Assembly (NCBI GenBank): GCA_019828545.1
Contig: JACVRA010000174.1
Span: 248,001-312,000 of the forward strand
Reading direction: 5' to 3'
DNA: 64,000 nt
DNA from: Paracamarosporium sp. OC-R06-R3
Taxonomy: Eukaryota; Ascomycota; Dothideomycetes; Pleosporales; Didymosphaeriaceae
The translations under genes were made by a program, and so were the position numbers. The notes beneath the pieces were generated by a model, which saw only the letters and a program-made list of their open reading frames with translations, made no database searches and was not told the origin of the DNA. Positions 42,391 to 52,379 of this stretch are shown one piece after another (position 1 is the stretch's first letter; each line of letters starts with the position of its first letter).

Positions 42391-45219
42391 ATGCGACTGC
42401 TATACACTACAAGCGATGGGAGGCTCGGCTGCACCGATGACTTGATCGGCGATAAAATCCCCGCTTATGCGATCCTCTCACACACATGGGACGAGCAGGA
42501 GGTGACCTTTAATGATCTTAAGAACCACAACGATATCAAGGACGTTGATGCAAAGCTCAAGAAGGGATACCAAAAGCTTCTCTTCTGCGCACAAAAAGCT
42601 AAGCAGGATGGTCTGAACTATGTCTGGGTGGACACCTGCTGTATCGACAAGTCAGACACCACAGAGCTGTCGGAAGCGATCAACTCCATGTTTCGCTGGT
42701 ACCAGAACGCAGAGAGATGTTACGTCTACCTTTCAGACGTCGAGCAGGATACTCTGGAAGGAGATGGCGAGTCAGCCTTCAGGCAGAGCAGGTGGTTTAC
42801 CCGAGGCTGGACGCTCCAGGAGCTTCTGGCTCCAAAATCGGTGGAATTCTTCTCAAGTGAGGGAATGCGACTGGGCGATAAGAAGTCACTCGGACACGTC
42901 ATTCATGAGATCACAAACATTCCCGTTGACGCTCTCCAAGGAAGCCGGTTATCTGAGTACACCGTATCTGAGCGTCTTTCTTGGGCAGAGAAGCGCCAGA
43001 CGACGCGCGAGGAAGACGGCGCATATTGTCTTCTAGGCATATTCGGCTGTCACCTGCCGCTGATCTATGGCGAAGGTAAGGAGAGGGCGTTGAAGCGACT
43101 GAAAAAGGGAATAAAAGAAGAACGGTTTGACAATATCTCCGACTGGTTTTCGGCGCCTGACCCATCCACAAACTACTACAGAGCACACGAGAAGCAGCAC
43201 CCTGGGACTGGACTCTGGCTGATAGAGAGCGAAAAGTTTGCGAGATGGAAGGCGAGTGCAACATCACAGCTCTGGATTTACGGAATCCCAGGAAGTGGAA
43301 AGACAGTCTTAAGCTCTATAGTCATCGAGAATTTGTTGCAGCACTGCGGCGAGGACGCCAGTATGGTGACTGCCTATTTCTACTTCGATTATAGGGATCA
43401 ACACAAGCGGGATGCAGAGCTGATGCTCCGCTCTTTACTCACCCAACTCCTGCAGCGTGCGGTCACAATGCCTAAAGATATTGACGCATTGTTTGCATCC
43501 TGTAAAAACGGACGACGACAGCCATCACTGTATGCGCTGTTAGAAGTAGTATGGTCAACGCTACAGGAGTTCACGCAGGTCTATATCGTTCTTGATGCTC
43601 TCGATGAATGTACACAGCGCTCAGAACTAATGAAAATGCTTAGAACTATGGCCGGGTGGCACCTTGATAATATGCATCTGCTCATGACCAGCCGGAGAGA
43701 GCGGGATATTGAGAGCACGTTAGAGATTTTTAGTATGAAAGAGGACACTATGTGTCTCCAGATGGACATAGTAGACAAGGACGTACAACGATACATTCAG
43801 CAAAGGTTGCTAGACGATAAGGATTTGGCAAAATGGAACAAAGACGCTGCTATTAGTCATGCGATCGAGGCAGCACTGATGCGCGGAAGCCGTGGGATGT
43901 ATGGGTTCCGATGGGTTGCGTGTCAGCTTGACATGTTAGGAAAGTATCACAATCGAGCCATGCTGTACGAGTCGCTCGCTACTTTACCGCAAACACTGGA
44001 CGAGACGTATGACCGCATGCTCTCCACTATAAGCGAAGAAAACTCTGAGTATGCGATGCGCATCTTGCGCTGGCTAACGTTCGCTGCGCGGCCACTGTCC
44101 GTCGAAGAGGTTGCTGAAGTCGTTGCTATTGACGTGACCCGCGACCCGGCGTTTGACCGCGATGAAATTATGGATGATCCGCTAGACGTGCTAGGCGAAT
44201 TCTCCGGTCTAGTTACTGTCACAGCATCTACAACGGAGGATCGATCGATGCCTACGCGACAGATCGTCACTCTAATACACCGTTCAGTCTTGGAGTACCT
44301 CGTTTCAGACAGGATCAAGCATGGAGCGGCTAAGCAGTACAGCATGCAAGAGGTCGAATGTCAAGGCGCAATAACAAAAGGTTGTTTAAAGTACTTGGCC
44401 GAATTACAGCAACCATTGTTAAAAGAAAATCTCAGGGCATCCGCACTCGCACATTACGCAGCAGAATTTTGGAGCAGTCATCTTCAGAAGACGGGAGACG
44501 GGATGGAAGCAATGAGCCGACTAGCGATGGATCTATTGTCAATGGAAAACCCTTCCTATCTCACCTGGATTCAATTATATGATCCAGATAAGCCATTCGA
44601 CAGATCAAACCGAGGGAAAAGGGTTAAAGACGTCCCTGCGCCGATTTACTACACCGCATTGTTAGGCTTGAGTACGATTACGAAAATGTTGCTGCACCAA
44701 GGCGCTGAGGTTAACGCGCAGGGTGGACACTTCGGCAACGCACTGCAGGCAGCTTCATATAGAGGCCATGAGCAGATAGTCAAGATGCTGCTTGATAGTA
44801 ACGCTGAGGTCAACGCGGTTGGTGGATACTATGGTAATGCACTGCAGGCAGCTTCACATGGAGGCCACGGATCAATAGTGAAGCTGCTACATAGCAAGGA
44901 CGCCAACGCTAATATGCAAGGTGGGCTTTATGGCACTGCACTACAGGCCGCTACAGAGAATGGACACGAGCAAATCGCGAAGTTTCTTCTAGGAGTAGTG
45001 CAGCCCAAAACTGAATCGAGAATTGCACCAACCGACTCGGGCTATGCTTCCCAAAGGCAAGGAGATAATTTTGGTTCTCGTTCTATAGAGAATCCTGATC
45101 TCAAACAGAATGTCTATCTTGAGGGAGAGGCAACCATCCTAGTATCAAGCTTGTCCGAGGTAGAAGCACACCTAGACGACCTACGATCTGTAGAATCCGA
45201 TCATGAGAGCATCGGATAG
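42391..45219 (+). CDS. HET-NACHT-ankyrin NLR-type protein
   Basis: A single open frame of 942 residues from the ATG at 42391 (MRLLYTTS, the usual start of this HET class; the upstream extension begins at GTG). A HET domain covers about residues 25-230 (YAILSHTWDEQEVTF, YVWVDTCCIDKSDTTELSEAINSMFRWYQNAERCYVYL, FTRGWTLQELLAP, DGAYCLLGIFG). A NACHT ATPase follows, with P-loop GIPGSGKT near residue 298 and Walker B VYIVLDALDEC near 400, then a winged-helix-like part (TLPQTLDETYDRML, LRWLTFAARPLSVEEV). Three ankyrin repeats lie at about 755-870 (GGHFGNALQAASYRGHEQIVKMLLD and two more). The end carries TDSGYAS, common in fungal ankyrin proteins. HET would be the death-inducing part, NACHT the switch, ankyrins the sensor. 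The next in-frame sequence after its TAG is again coding. Confidence 0.88.
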   Translation: MRLLYTTSDGRLGCTDDLIGDKIPAYAILSHTWDEQEVTFNDLKNHNDIKDVDAKLKKGYQKLLFCAQKAKQDGLNYVWVDTCCIDKSDTTELSEAINSMFRWYQNAERCYVYLSDVEQDTLEGDGESAFRQSRWFTRGWTLQELLAPKSVEFFSSEGMRLGDKKSLGHVIHEITNIPVDALQGSRLSEYTVSERLSWAEKRQTTREEDGAYCLLGIFGCHLPLIYGEGKERALKRLKKGIKEERFDNISDWFSAPDPSTNYYRAHEKQHPGTGLWLIESEKFARWKASATSQLWIYGIPGSGKTVLSSIVIENLLQHCGEDASMVTAYFYFDYRDQHKRDAELMLRSLLTQLLQRAVTMPKDIDALFASCKNGRRQPSLYALLEVVWSTLQEFTQVYIVLDALDECTQRSELMKMLRTMAGWHLDNMHLLMTSRRERDIESTLEIFSMKEDTMCLQMDIVDKDVQRYIQQRLLDDKDLAKWNKDAAISHAIEAALMRGSRGMYGFRWVACQLDMLGKYHNRAMLYESLATLPQTLDETYDRMLSTISEENSEYAMRILRWLTFAARPLSVEEVAEVVAIDVTRDPAFDRDEIMDDPLDVLGEFSGLVTVTASTTEDRSMPTRQIVTLIHRSVLEYLVSDRIKHGAAKQYSMQEVECQGAITKGCLKYLAELQQPLLKENLRASALAHYAAEFWSSHLQKTGDGMEAMSRLAMDLLSMENPSYLTWIQLYDPDKPFDRSNRGKRVKDVPAPIYYTALLGLSTITKMLLHQGAEVNAQGGHFGNALQAASYRGHEQIVKMLLDSNAEVNAVGGYYGNALQAASHGGHGSIVKLLHSKDANANMQGGLYGTALQAATENGHEQIAKFLLGVVQPKTESRIAPTDSGYASQRQGDNFGSRSIENPDLKQNVYLEGEATILVSSLSEVEAHLDDLRSVESDHESIG

Positions 45220-45342
45220 AAAATTTCGACAAGCAGGTCCAAAGAAGAACTCTTTGCCATCAAGTATTTTGCATCATTCTTCGCACAACTTGCAGATCTG
45301 CGTTCGTTACACGAAAAAGCTCTTGAAAAATTTGAGAGGAGA

Positions 45343-47189
45343 ATGTTCACTGAAAACTACAGGAGAATCCTTAAATCGTACTATCGCAGACTTGTTCATG
45401 AAGCTGTAAACGACAGCGAGAAAGAAATAACCAAATTTCTTCGATCAAGGAGGAACAGGGAGAGCATAGCTGAGGGAATCGCGGATCATTTGGAGCATAT
45501 TGAGGAGGAAGAACCAAGATTGCTAGATCGATTCGTGGTGCAACCAGCCGAGAAAACCTATCTTGAAGATTGGTTGGGGGTACAAGATACAGGTTACAAC
45601 AGACCACCTATCGCCGACCAGGAGCCTGTTGCCGACGTTTACCGTTCCGAGAGCAGTGATAGTGATAGTGAGCTTGATACTGACTCTGAAGCCGATTATG
45701 ATGGCTTCCTGAATATCAACCGAGCGGAAAAGTTCCTACAGCGAGGTTCAGCGTTTCACAATCTGCTACTGGATGTAAGGATGTGGATGCTGCCAGGCTA
45801 TCTCCGTGAAATAGTCGAAACAACGCCGAGGAATTCGTTGAAAATCTTGTCGGAGAACGACACTAGTTGGGTCAATAAGACTAAAGCATTTCTGGAGACG
45901 TACACTAGGCTTGAATGGGACTGGTGGCCTTTAGCACCACGGATCCCTAGTCTGGGTGTGGAGGAACACCATCTTCAGTGGAAAGTACGCGGTCTGTCGT
46001 GGTCGTTGATCATTGCCTGCTTTGCTAATTCCAACAGTTGAGTGGAAGAGTTCTCTACGTAAAGATACTTCAGGATCAAGCAGACGCCTTGCATGAGATT
46101 CTAAAAACGACTGACGATCATCCATCCAAGTGTCACTGCTGTATGACAAAACCACACAAAGCATTGGGTCGGACGTTCGGTAGCATTATGAGGCTGATCT
46201 TAAACTTGCTACCAAATAACAGGCAAAGGAGCGCCGTTGCCAGAGGGACGTCTTCAAAGGCAGCTATGGCATATACGCCAGCGCCCGATGATACATCTGG
46301 GGCCTCTTCCATGAAATTGTCCAACCCGGGGGATCCAAGCGTGGCTCTCAACAAGAACGGAATCAAGAATACTCCCCACGCACAAGGACATGTCTCGATT
46401 GTCCCATCTCCAACAGTTCAGATAACATCCAAGCGGATCATCTTCGGCATACAGGGAGTACGACGATCTCTGGAAATCGAACAAATCGAGGTCTCGAGCC
46501 AGATGAATGACCAATCTTTCTTCTCAGAACTGAAGACCCGATACAAGAAACATCGTGCATCTTTTCAGAGATTTTTGTCCCCTTTTCGTTTTCGACATTG
46601 TAATTTTGTCAAGGTAGGTTCCCTTAGACTGGTATACGAAGATAAAAGAACTGAAATATAGCAGTTCCAGAAACTTAATGTGGATCGCGTCTTTTCTTGT
46701 GGAGAGGGTCTCCCAGATCCTGACGGGTTCGCGGACGACTACGATTATTTTCCAAGACATCCAGTGGCAAGGATACCATTAATAGATCCAAGGTTATTCG
46801 CCGTGTGCCTAGAGTCTTGCGACGAAGACTGTGTGTGGTCCATCTTTGGATCACGGTTGCATGATTGTTTTCACCTATCGCCTCTTAGTAACAGGTTGAA
46901 ATGTATACCGAAGAAGAAAAGCGAGTTTGTTGTAGAATCGACACAGGATATTGAGGATGTTGCTTGGGGTATCGAGGCTGACTACGCGTTATCTTTCCTG
47001 TATCTTTCCGTTTATCACCTCATCCCGTTATTGTCAGGGTTCAGCTTCTGGGTATATTGGCTGACACATCATCCAGGAGACTGGCAGAACGCTTCCGTTC
47101 CGACTTTAACCACGCTAGCACTTATGGCAATTTTTTGGGTGCCGTTTGGGTCTGGTTTCGTCTCACATGGGCACGTTGGACATCATTGA
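45343..47189 (+). CDS. Two-TM C-terminal family, probably the continuation of the NLR
   Basis: Exons are 45343-45984, 46038-46613 and 46665-47189; 580 residues from this ATG. Introns of 53 and 51 nt were placed by frame. The same frame is open back to 45220, directly behind the TAG of the NLR, and the 41 extra codons look native (EELFAIKYFASFFAQLADLRSLHEKALEKF). Marks of a widespread fungal family of unknown function are NYRRILKSYYRRL, EWDWWPLAPRI, IIFGIQGVRRSLEIEQIEV, DQSFFSELKTRYKKHRAS, FRFRHCNFVK and FQKLNVDRVF. Two hydrophobic segments end the protein (SFLYLSVYHLIPLLSGFSFWVYW and VPTLTTLALMAIFWVPFG). It may be a separate membrane protein or the C-terminal half of the NLR. I favour the second reading on frame and spacing. 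Confidence 0.72.
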
Positions 47190-47439
47190 GTTACAGAAAG
47201 ATCCTACGTGGATTTTGATCCTGAAGGACTATTGTCCGTTCCCAGGTTCTTGGTCTATCTAAGCCTTCTATCGTATGCGGGGTATAGAAGTAGTATCGAT
47301 TCGGGTTTACATTCATATGTGCGAGCGATAGGGGAGATCTTATAGCCTCGAGGAAGGTCAGAGGTAATCGTGCATAGCGGCTCAATCGCACTGACTGTAC
47401 GAGTCTGATCTATCGATTTCCGTAAGTCCAAGCAGAAGC

Positions 47440-47870
47440 AAGATAGGACCGCAACAAGATGAAGATATATAGCGAGTTGCTGCTGGATTTATGCGTACAT
47501 ATGCATGTATCATTCAATATGAGATCGATTTCCGAACGGCGCAAGGTCCTGAGATGGGTCTGATTCCACTTGACGATGGCCATGATCAGATTACGTTCAA
47601 ACGATTTGGGAAGTTCGTTTCGCCATTCGCATCGCTCGATGATGCGGTTGTGTCTCCACGATATCACTATTGCGATCTCGGCCTAACACGATTGAATTGG
47701 ACGGCCCGTATCCTGCTCTAGAGATGGACATGTCACCACATGAATGCTCAATGGATGTCTTACTTAGGTTTCTTTATTGCCCCCTTTCTCATGATCTTCT
47801 TGATCTTGAACACAATATTAGTTGCAATGCAAGTCCAACTCGCTGTGTACTTAATGCCTGCCTCGACCAC
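47440..47870 (+). pseudogene. Broken DUF6601-like membrane protein gene
   Basis: One frame shows the C-terminal half of a DUF6601-type fungal protein: RVAAGFMRTYACIIQYEIDFRTAQ, then DHD-like GHDQITFKRFGKFVSPF, VSPRYHYCDLGLTRLNW, and a membrane segment FLMIFLILNTILVAMQVQLAV. It is interrupted by TAG at 47470-47472, where the family usually has Trp, and by TAG at 47719-47721, followed in the same frame by the membrane part. The N-terminal half is not recognisable in 47190-47440. The frame runs on to 48342 only because it is antisense to the next gene. Confidence 0.6.
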
Positions 47871-48969
47871 GACCCTTCCTGGAAGCTTTCCTGCCAGCTC
47901 TGGATGGTCGCTTAGTGTGTTTCCGGGTGGTCTTCTTGCCGTGTCTGGCAGGCCTCTTCTTGGTAGTGTGTTTGCCGGGCTTCTTGCCGTGTTTCTTGGT
48001 ACCGCACTTGCCAGCCTTCTTCATCACCGCAGTGCACTTCTTGGTGGTACCGCACTTGCCAGCCTTCTTCATTGCCGCGGTGCATGTGGGCTGCTTCAAT
48101 GGGCAAGCGGCGCCGTGCTGCTTGGAGCCTACAGCGCGCTTTCCGTTGCCGTGTTTACCGCCGCACTCTTGAGGTTTCCCCTTGCTGTTGATTTTTGGCG
48201 GACCACATCTTCCATATCCAAGACTACGTTTTGTGGCGTTGTCGTTGTTTGCCTCGTCCTCGCTACTCGGATGGTCGCTGTCAGCGCTGCTTCCATCGCA
48301 ATTGATAGAAGCGTTCTTAGTGCCTTTGGTGTAGCCAGGTAGCCAACGGACATTCCCTTTCTCGTCTTCGATGGCCATGACTGCGTCTGGACTCTTAGCA
48401 CCCTTGGCCATGTGATGGATCTCGGTGATTCTGCCGGCCTTTATTCCTTTGCGAATTCTTTTGATTTCCTTTGACGAAAAAAAGGAATTTGGAAAATCTT
48501 TGTAATCTATGGCTCCGAAGACCAGGACCGCCCCGGTGGCGACATTTGCCATGGCCTTGGAAGCCGCGTCGCCATCGTCATCTACCTCATCTATGTTAAA
48601 TTCTTCGTACCATGGGTGATTGGGTGCGGGCTTCTTGCGATCTTTCCATTGAGGTGCATTGATCATGTTGCCATAGTAGAAATATCCAGGGTTCGCTCTC
48701 AGAAATCTTGGGATTTGTTTTTTGTCTGCCCCACCAGAGTAAAATAGGTAACGATCGGTTCGCGGAAAGTGCCGCTTGAGATATCTTTCATACGCTTTCT
48801 TGCTGATGTTCGGCAGTGCTTCTTCGAATACGGGGCGGGCGCGTGTGACCAAGTTGTTGTTGACGTGGTCATCCGGTAGAGGCGATGCAGCTGCAAAATT
48901 GAACAACGAAAGAAGAAGCAGAAAGCTTGCTACTAGGCTCGGCCAGCCGATCCGAGAAGGAGGCGTCAT
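47851..48969 (-). CDS. Secreted protein with a Lys/Cys-rich repetitive tail
   Basis: A single exon of 372 residues. A signal peptide is clear (SLVASFLLLLSLFNFAAAS, residues 11-29). The central region has YLFYSGG (74-80), a helix DAASKAMANVATGAVLVF (134-151) and SSKEIKRIRKG (165-175). This order of YSG, a helix leading into a hydrophobic strand, and a Glu before the next strand recalls the ADP-ribosyl-cyclase/CD38-like fold of some fungal secreted proteins; this is inference without structure. Dibasic KR sites at 247-248 and 277-278 could be cut by Kex2. The tail (285-372) has two copies of a CTA.MKKAGKCGT.KK unit and ends in about 45 residues that are mostly Lys, Arg, His and Gly. It is convergent with the DUF6601-like remnant. 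It may be an antimicrobial or host-directed protein; the role is unknown. Confidence 0.72.
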   Translation of the reverse strand: MTPPSRIGWPSLVASFLLLLSLFNFAAASPLPDDHVNNNLVTRARPVFEEALPNISKKAYERYLKRHFPRTDRYLFYSGGADKKQIPRFLRANPGYFYYGNMINAPQWKDRKKPAPNHPWYEEFNIDEVDDDGDAASKAMANVATGAVLVFGAIDYKDFPNSFFSSKEIKRIRKGIKAGRITEIHHMAKGAKSPDAVMAIEDEKGNVRWLPGYTKGTKNASINCDGSSADSDHPSSEDEANNDNATKRSLGYGRCGPPKINSKGKPQECGGKHGNGKRAVGSKQHGAACPLKQPTCTAAMKKAGKCGTTKKCTAVMKKAGKCGTKKHGKKPGKHTTKKRPARHGKKTTRKHTKRPSRAGRKASRKGRGRGRH

Positions 48970-49850
48970 TGTCTAAATTCGCGTGCGCCAAATGAATATA
49001 AGATAATTCTGCTGTAGACTTGGATGTGTAAAATGACCAAAAGAAAATAGTCGAAAGCGACTAGTGATAAAAGAGTGGGGGAAAGCAAATAGTTAAAAAA
49101 GAATGATGACAAACGAATGGTAGAAAGCGAATGGTCGAAAGTAGTGTACTGAGAGGCAATGGTTGAGGTATCTAACTTCCCTTTATATACTGTTATATAT
49201 GGTACTTGGAAAAAGATCAATAGGTATCGGTTCCTATACTAGGAAACGTTAGTATTATGGAACTGCTGTGCCGCAATCAGATTAACGGATTTCTCGTAGC
49301 CGTCTTAGAGAATTTCCGTACCAAGAACAAGAACCGGTCGCCTCGCGGAGGTACTGTGCGGCAACCAACGGATACTGTGCCCCGACCAAGAGGTATTGTG
49401 CCACAGTCAACAGGCTATAACATAGCTAGAGTAATCATACTTGCGGCGCCAGGTGCGGAAGTCCGCCCGGGCGTAATGGGCGAAGCTAGCAGCAGGGGTT
49501 AGGTGCCCCGTCTCCTCCCACTGAAGCAAGCGGCTACTCGAGTGCCGCTGGCGATGTCTGTGGATTATACCCTTCACCTTTGTAGGGGCCAAGTTGACAT
49601 CAGCATTCGGAGGTCCGTAAGGATGGAGCAGCTGATACCTACCAGTCTACCTAGATAGTCACGTGATAGTCTAGCGCTTGAACCTCGGCGAGTAGCCGCC
49701 ACGTGGCTAACTTTTCTACGGGAGACAAATAGAGCAACCCTACTTAAGATTTGAAAACTTCTCACAGATCGTGATTTTCATCACTATCATCAGCATTACC
49801 ACGTGGACTACCACCATCACCACCACCATCACCACCGCCACGATATAGCT
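48970..49850. other. AT-rich divergent intergenic region with degenerate repeats
   Basis: The left part (48990-49150) is AT-rich and repeats variants of GAAAGCGAATGGT and AAAGCAAATAGT. Three imperfect copies of a unit of about 23 nt with core TACTGTGC..CAACC lie at 49350-49421. Promoters of the secreted protein gene and of the ankyrin gene must lie here. Confidence 0.5.
49808..49841 (+). repeat. CAC/CAT trinucleotide repeat upstream of the ankyrin gene
   Basis: A run of CAC and CAT triplets just before the ATG at 49851. It could be read as a poly-His leader only from a GTG, so it is 5' UTR rather than coding. Confidence 0.7.
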
Positions 49851-50780
49851 ATGACGGAATTGACCCCGGATATGACCGTGGCAGACTTGGTCCTGCCGGG
49901 CTCTTTCATCTCCACCAGAGACGTAGGTGATGTACTCATAGGTGAGGATGTCGCCCGTCCACTTATGGAAGCAAGCTCGTCTGGCGACGCGGCCTTACAA
50001 AGTTTGCTATCGCAGCCACAATGGATCAAGATAATGCTTGAAAGCCCACCTACTATCTATAAAGAGAAGCGTCTACGTGAAGGTCCAAATGATGCACGCA
50101 AAGTGTCGGTACGTCGGATTGGAAACGTTGAACGGGCTTTTACATTAGCAGTTCAGAATCGCCATGCTACTGTGTTGTCCACATTGATGGCCTTCTCGAA
50201 ACGCCAAGGCATCCAAACTTCTGAATTCATAGCGAAAGATACGATGAACAAGATGATCGCCAACGAGTACGCTTGGGTATGGGAAGCACTAGCGTCTGCA
50301 GACCCGAATATCGTCAACTTTCACAGCCAACACGGTGCACTGGTACTTTACGAGGCCGTGAGGCTAAGACAAACCGATGTGGTCGCGGTGCTGCTCAAGT
50401 TTGGGGCAGATCCATTACATCCTGTTCAGCAGCCTGAAAATCTTGGCACCTTCAACTCATCTCTAATGTCTCGCGCCGCAATGACTCAACACCCACACAT
50501 GACCGAGATACTGTTAGAACACGGTGCCCCCATCGCTCATACTGCTGCGCTACATACCGCCGCAGCATTAGGTCGTCTTGATACTATGCGCCTCCTAATG
50601 CAGCATGGCGCAGACGTGAACGAGGTTATTTCTGATTGGCACAATTGGACGCCTATGCATTTTGCGGCCTCAAAAGGCCAAGTTGATGCTATGAAGTTAC
50701 TAGAGCACAGTGGGGCACGCTCTGATTTAAAGGATGAGGAGGGCAAGACACCTACGCAACTGCTAGAGGAGAGAAAGTAA
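49851..50780 (+). CDS. Ankyrin-repeat protein
   Basis: A single exon of 309 residues starting MTELTPDM. The N-terminal half has helical repeats that align only weakly with ankyrins (AFTLAVQNRHATVLSTLM, WEALASADPNIVN). From about residue 170 four ankyrin units are clear (ALVLYEAVRLRQTDVVAVLLKFGADP, MSRAAMTQHPHMTEILLEHGAPI, LHTAAALGRLDTMRLLMQHGADVNE, TPMHFAASKGQVDAMKLLEHSGA). There is no other domain. It would act as a protein-binding module; the partner is unknown. Its place near the NLR may be chance. Confidence 0.8.
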   Translation: MTELTPDMTVADLVLPGSFISTRDVGDVLIGEDVARPLMEASSSGDAALQSLLSQPQWIKIMLESPPTIYKEKRLREGPNDARKVSVRRIGNVERAFTLAVQNRHATVLSTLMAFSKRQGIQTSEFIAKDTMNKMIANEYAWVWEALASADPNIVNFHSQHGALVLYEAVRLRQTDVVAVLLKFGADPLHPVQQPENLGTFNSSLMSRAAMTQHPHMTEILLEHGAPIAHTAALHTAAALGRLDTMRLLMQHGADVNEVISDWHNWTPMHFAASKGQVDAMKLLEHSGARSDLKDEEGKTPTQLLEERK

Positions 50781-52379
50781 CACTGCTTAGCACGCGTACA
50801 AACACAATGATGGGCAATATTTTTGGGCATTGAGCAAAGTGCTCATGCAAAAGTATTAAATCATGGTAGAGTCTGGACGCATCTTGATATACAGCAATAG
50901 CATATGATCAGCATTTCTTTTGGATATATGCAGCAGTCTTCGCATTAAATCACTGACGTTTGAAAATGTACTAACCAAGCCGGTCTTACTAGGGTACATC
51001 TTTCGTGGATCTTTGGCTGATAGTAAATAGTGGCAGGTGAGTAGCCTGTCTAGATAGCGACAACTGGGGGCTTGACCAGCTCAGGAGCACTACTCGTTTT
51101 CGTACGCACTGCCCCGTGGGCATGCCACGCCCGCCCCCTCTGGCCACCTGATGCCTCTCCCGCCTGCCTCAACGCTCGCTGCCTCCCCTACCGTCGTGCT
51201 GCTACTGAGGGTGTGTTTGTTATTCCAGAATTACCGGTTCGAAGATAAATCAATTCACGGGGGAGTCATAAATCAGCAAGCGGCAGTAGCGTACAAGGGT
51301 CTGCGACGGCGCCTTGGCGGACGGCTTCCGACCCGGGGCCGTGGAATCAGCCCCAGCCTAAATATTAGCGCTGATGCCGAGAAGCTGGTTGGCTGCTAGG
51401 GACACTCAACGTGTTACGGCTCGCTGCTCAAAATGCCACAAAGATCTGAAGCGCGATGGGTATAGTTACTTCAACAGCATATTTTGGTGAGGAACAGATG
51501 ATTCGAATATCCAGGAGGAGACCAATCTCCTCTGATAACCCTAACTATTAACGACGTCCTTCGGACTTTGCGCCTTTCACGAAGCTCAGACCACCAATGA
51601 GCTCAACCTCAAAATTGGCTACGCCACACAGCTGCATCTTAGCTTTATCAAATGGTCCCGCTAAGGCACAGCTGTTTCATGTCTTGAGAACAGACGCGTA
51701 TAATGTGCCGTTTTCTAATTCGAGAATGTAGACTGTTTCATGCGAAACTACCACTCTATCCGTGGGACTTGAGGTCAGACTGCCGTTCACTTCAAGCTAC
51801 TAACGACCGAGTTAAATGCAGCACATTTCCATCAAGTAACCTAATACGATGACCCGGTAGTATCCGTTGTAGGTCTATGGAGGGCTTAGTGACTGTCGTT
51901 CAGTATGCTCTCCCGCATCCTAACCCTTTAATTACGAAGCGTCTGGTGCTACAGCTAGGTCTACGAGTCTGCAACATAGTCCATACAGCGCATCTCGATT
52001 TTCAATTCGAGGAACTTCACACTAAGCTCAATCTGAACATTACCCTGGAGCATATGTTGCCACCTTCCTATCGAGATCAAAGCTTGTTGCAGCCTCGCAG
52101 GTTATTCCGCAAATCGTGCATGTATGGATCGACTCCAGCGCTTATGTGAAACCTCAAACCCTGTATCTACCGTATCATCGATGCTGGGAGCCTCCAGCCT
52201 CAGCCGCGCCTCTATTTAGGTAGGTTCATGTAGAATGCGAAGCACATATACGACGGCAAGAACCAACCTCTATTGTCTTCAGTCAGCACAACATCGATCA
52301 GACACTGTATCTACCAAGCGTGACTTGTTTCCAATATCTTTGCTGCTCACTCTTCAGACCCAGATCAGCTTCATAGGTC
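50781..52379. other. 1.6-kb region without a supported gene
   Basis: The left half follows the ankyrin gene, the right half precedes the GIY-YIG gene. Frames at 51151-51399 and 51877-52149 show no domain. Confidence 0.45.

Noticed and set aside
47740..48342. Long plus-strand frame with several hydrophobic stretches
   Set aside because: Only its first 45 codons belong to the DUF6601-like remnant. The rest is antisense to the signal-peptide-bearing secreted protein gene, and its repeats mirror the Lys/Cys tail.
49803..49850. Poly-histidine N-terminus of the ankyrin protein
   Set aside because: It starts at GTG. The first ATG is at 49851 and the upstream CAC run is a microsatellite.
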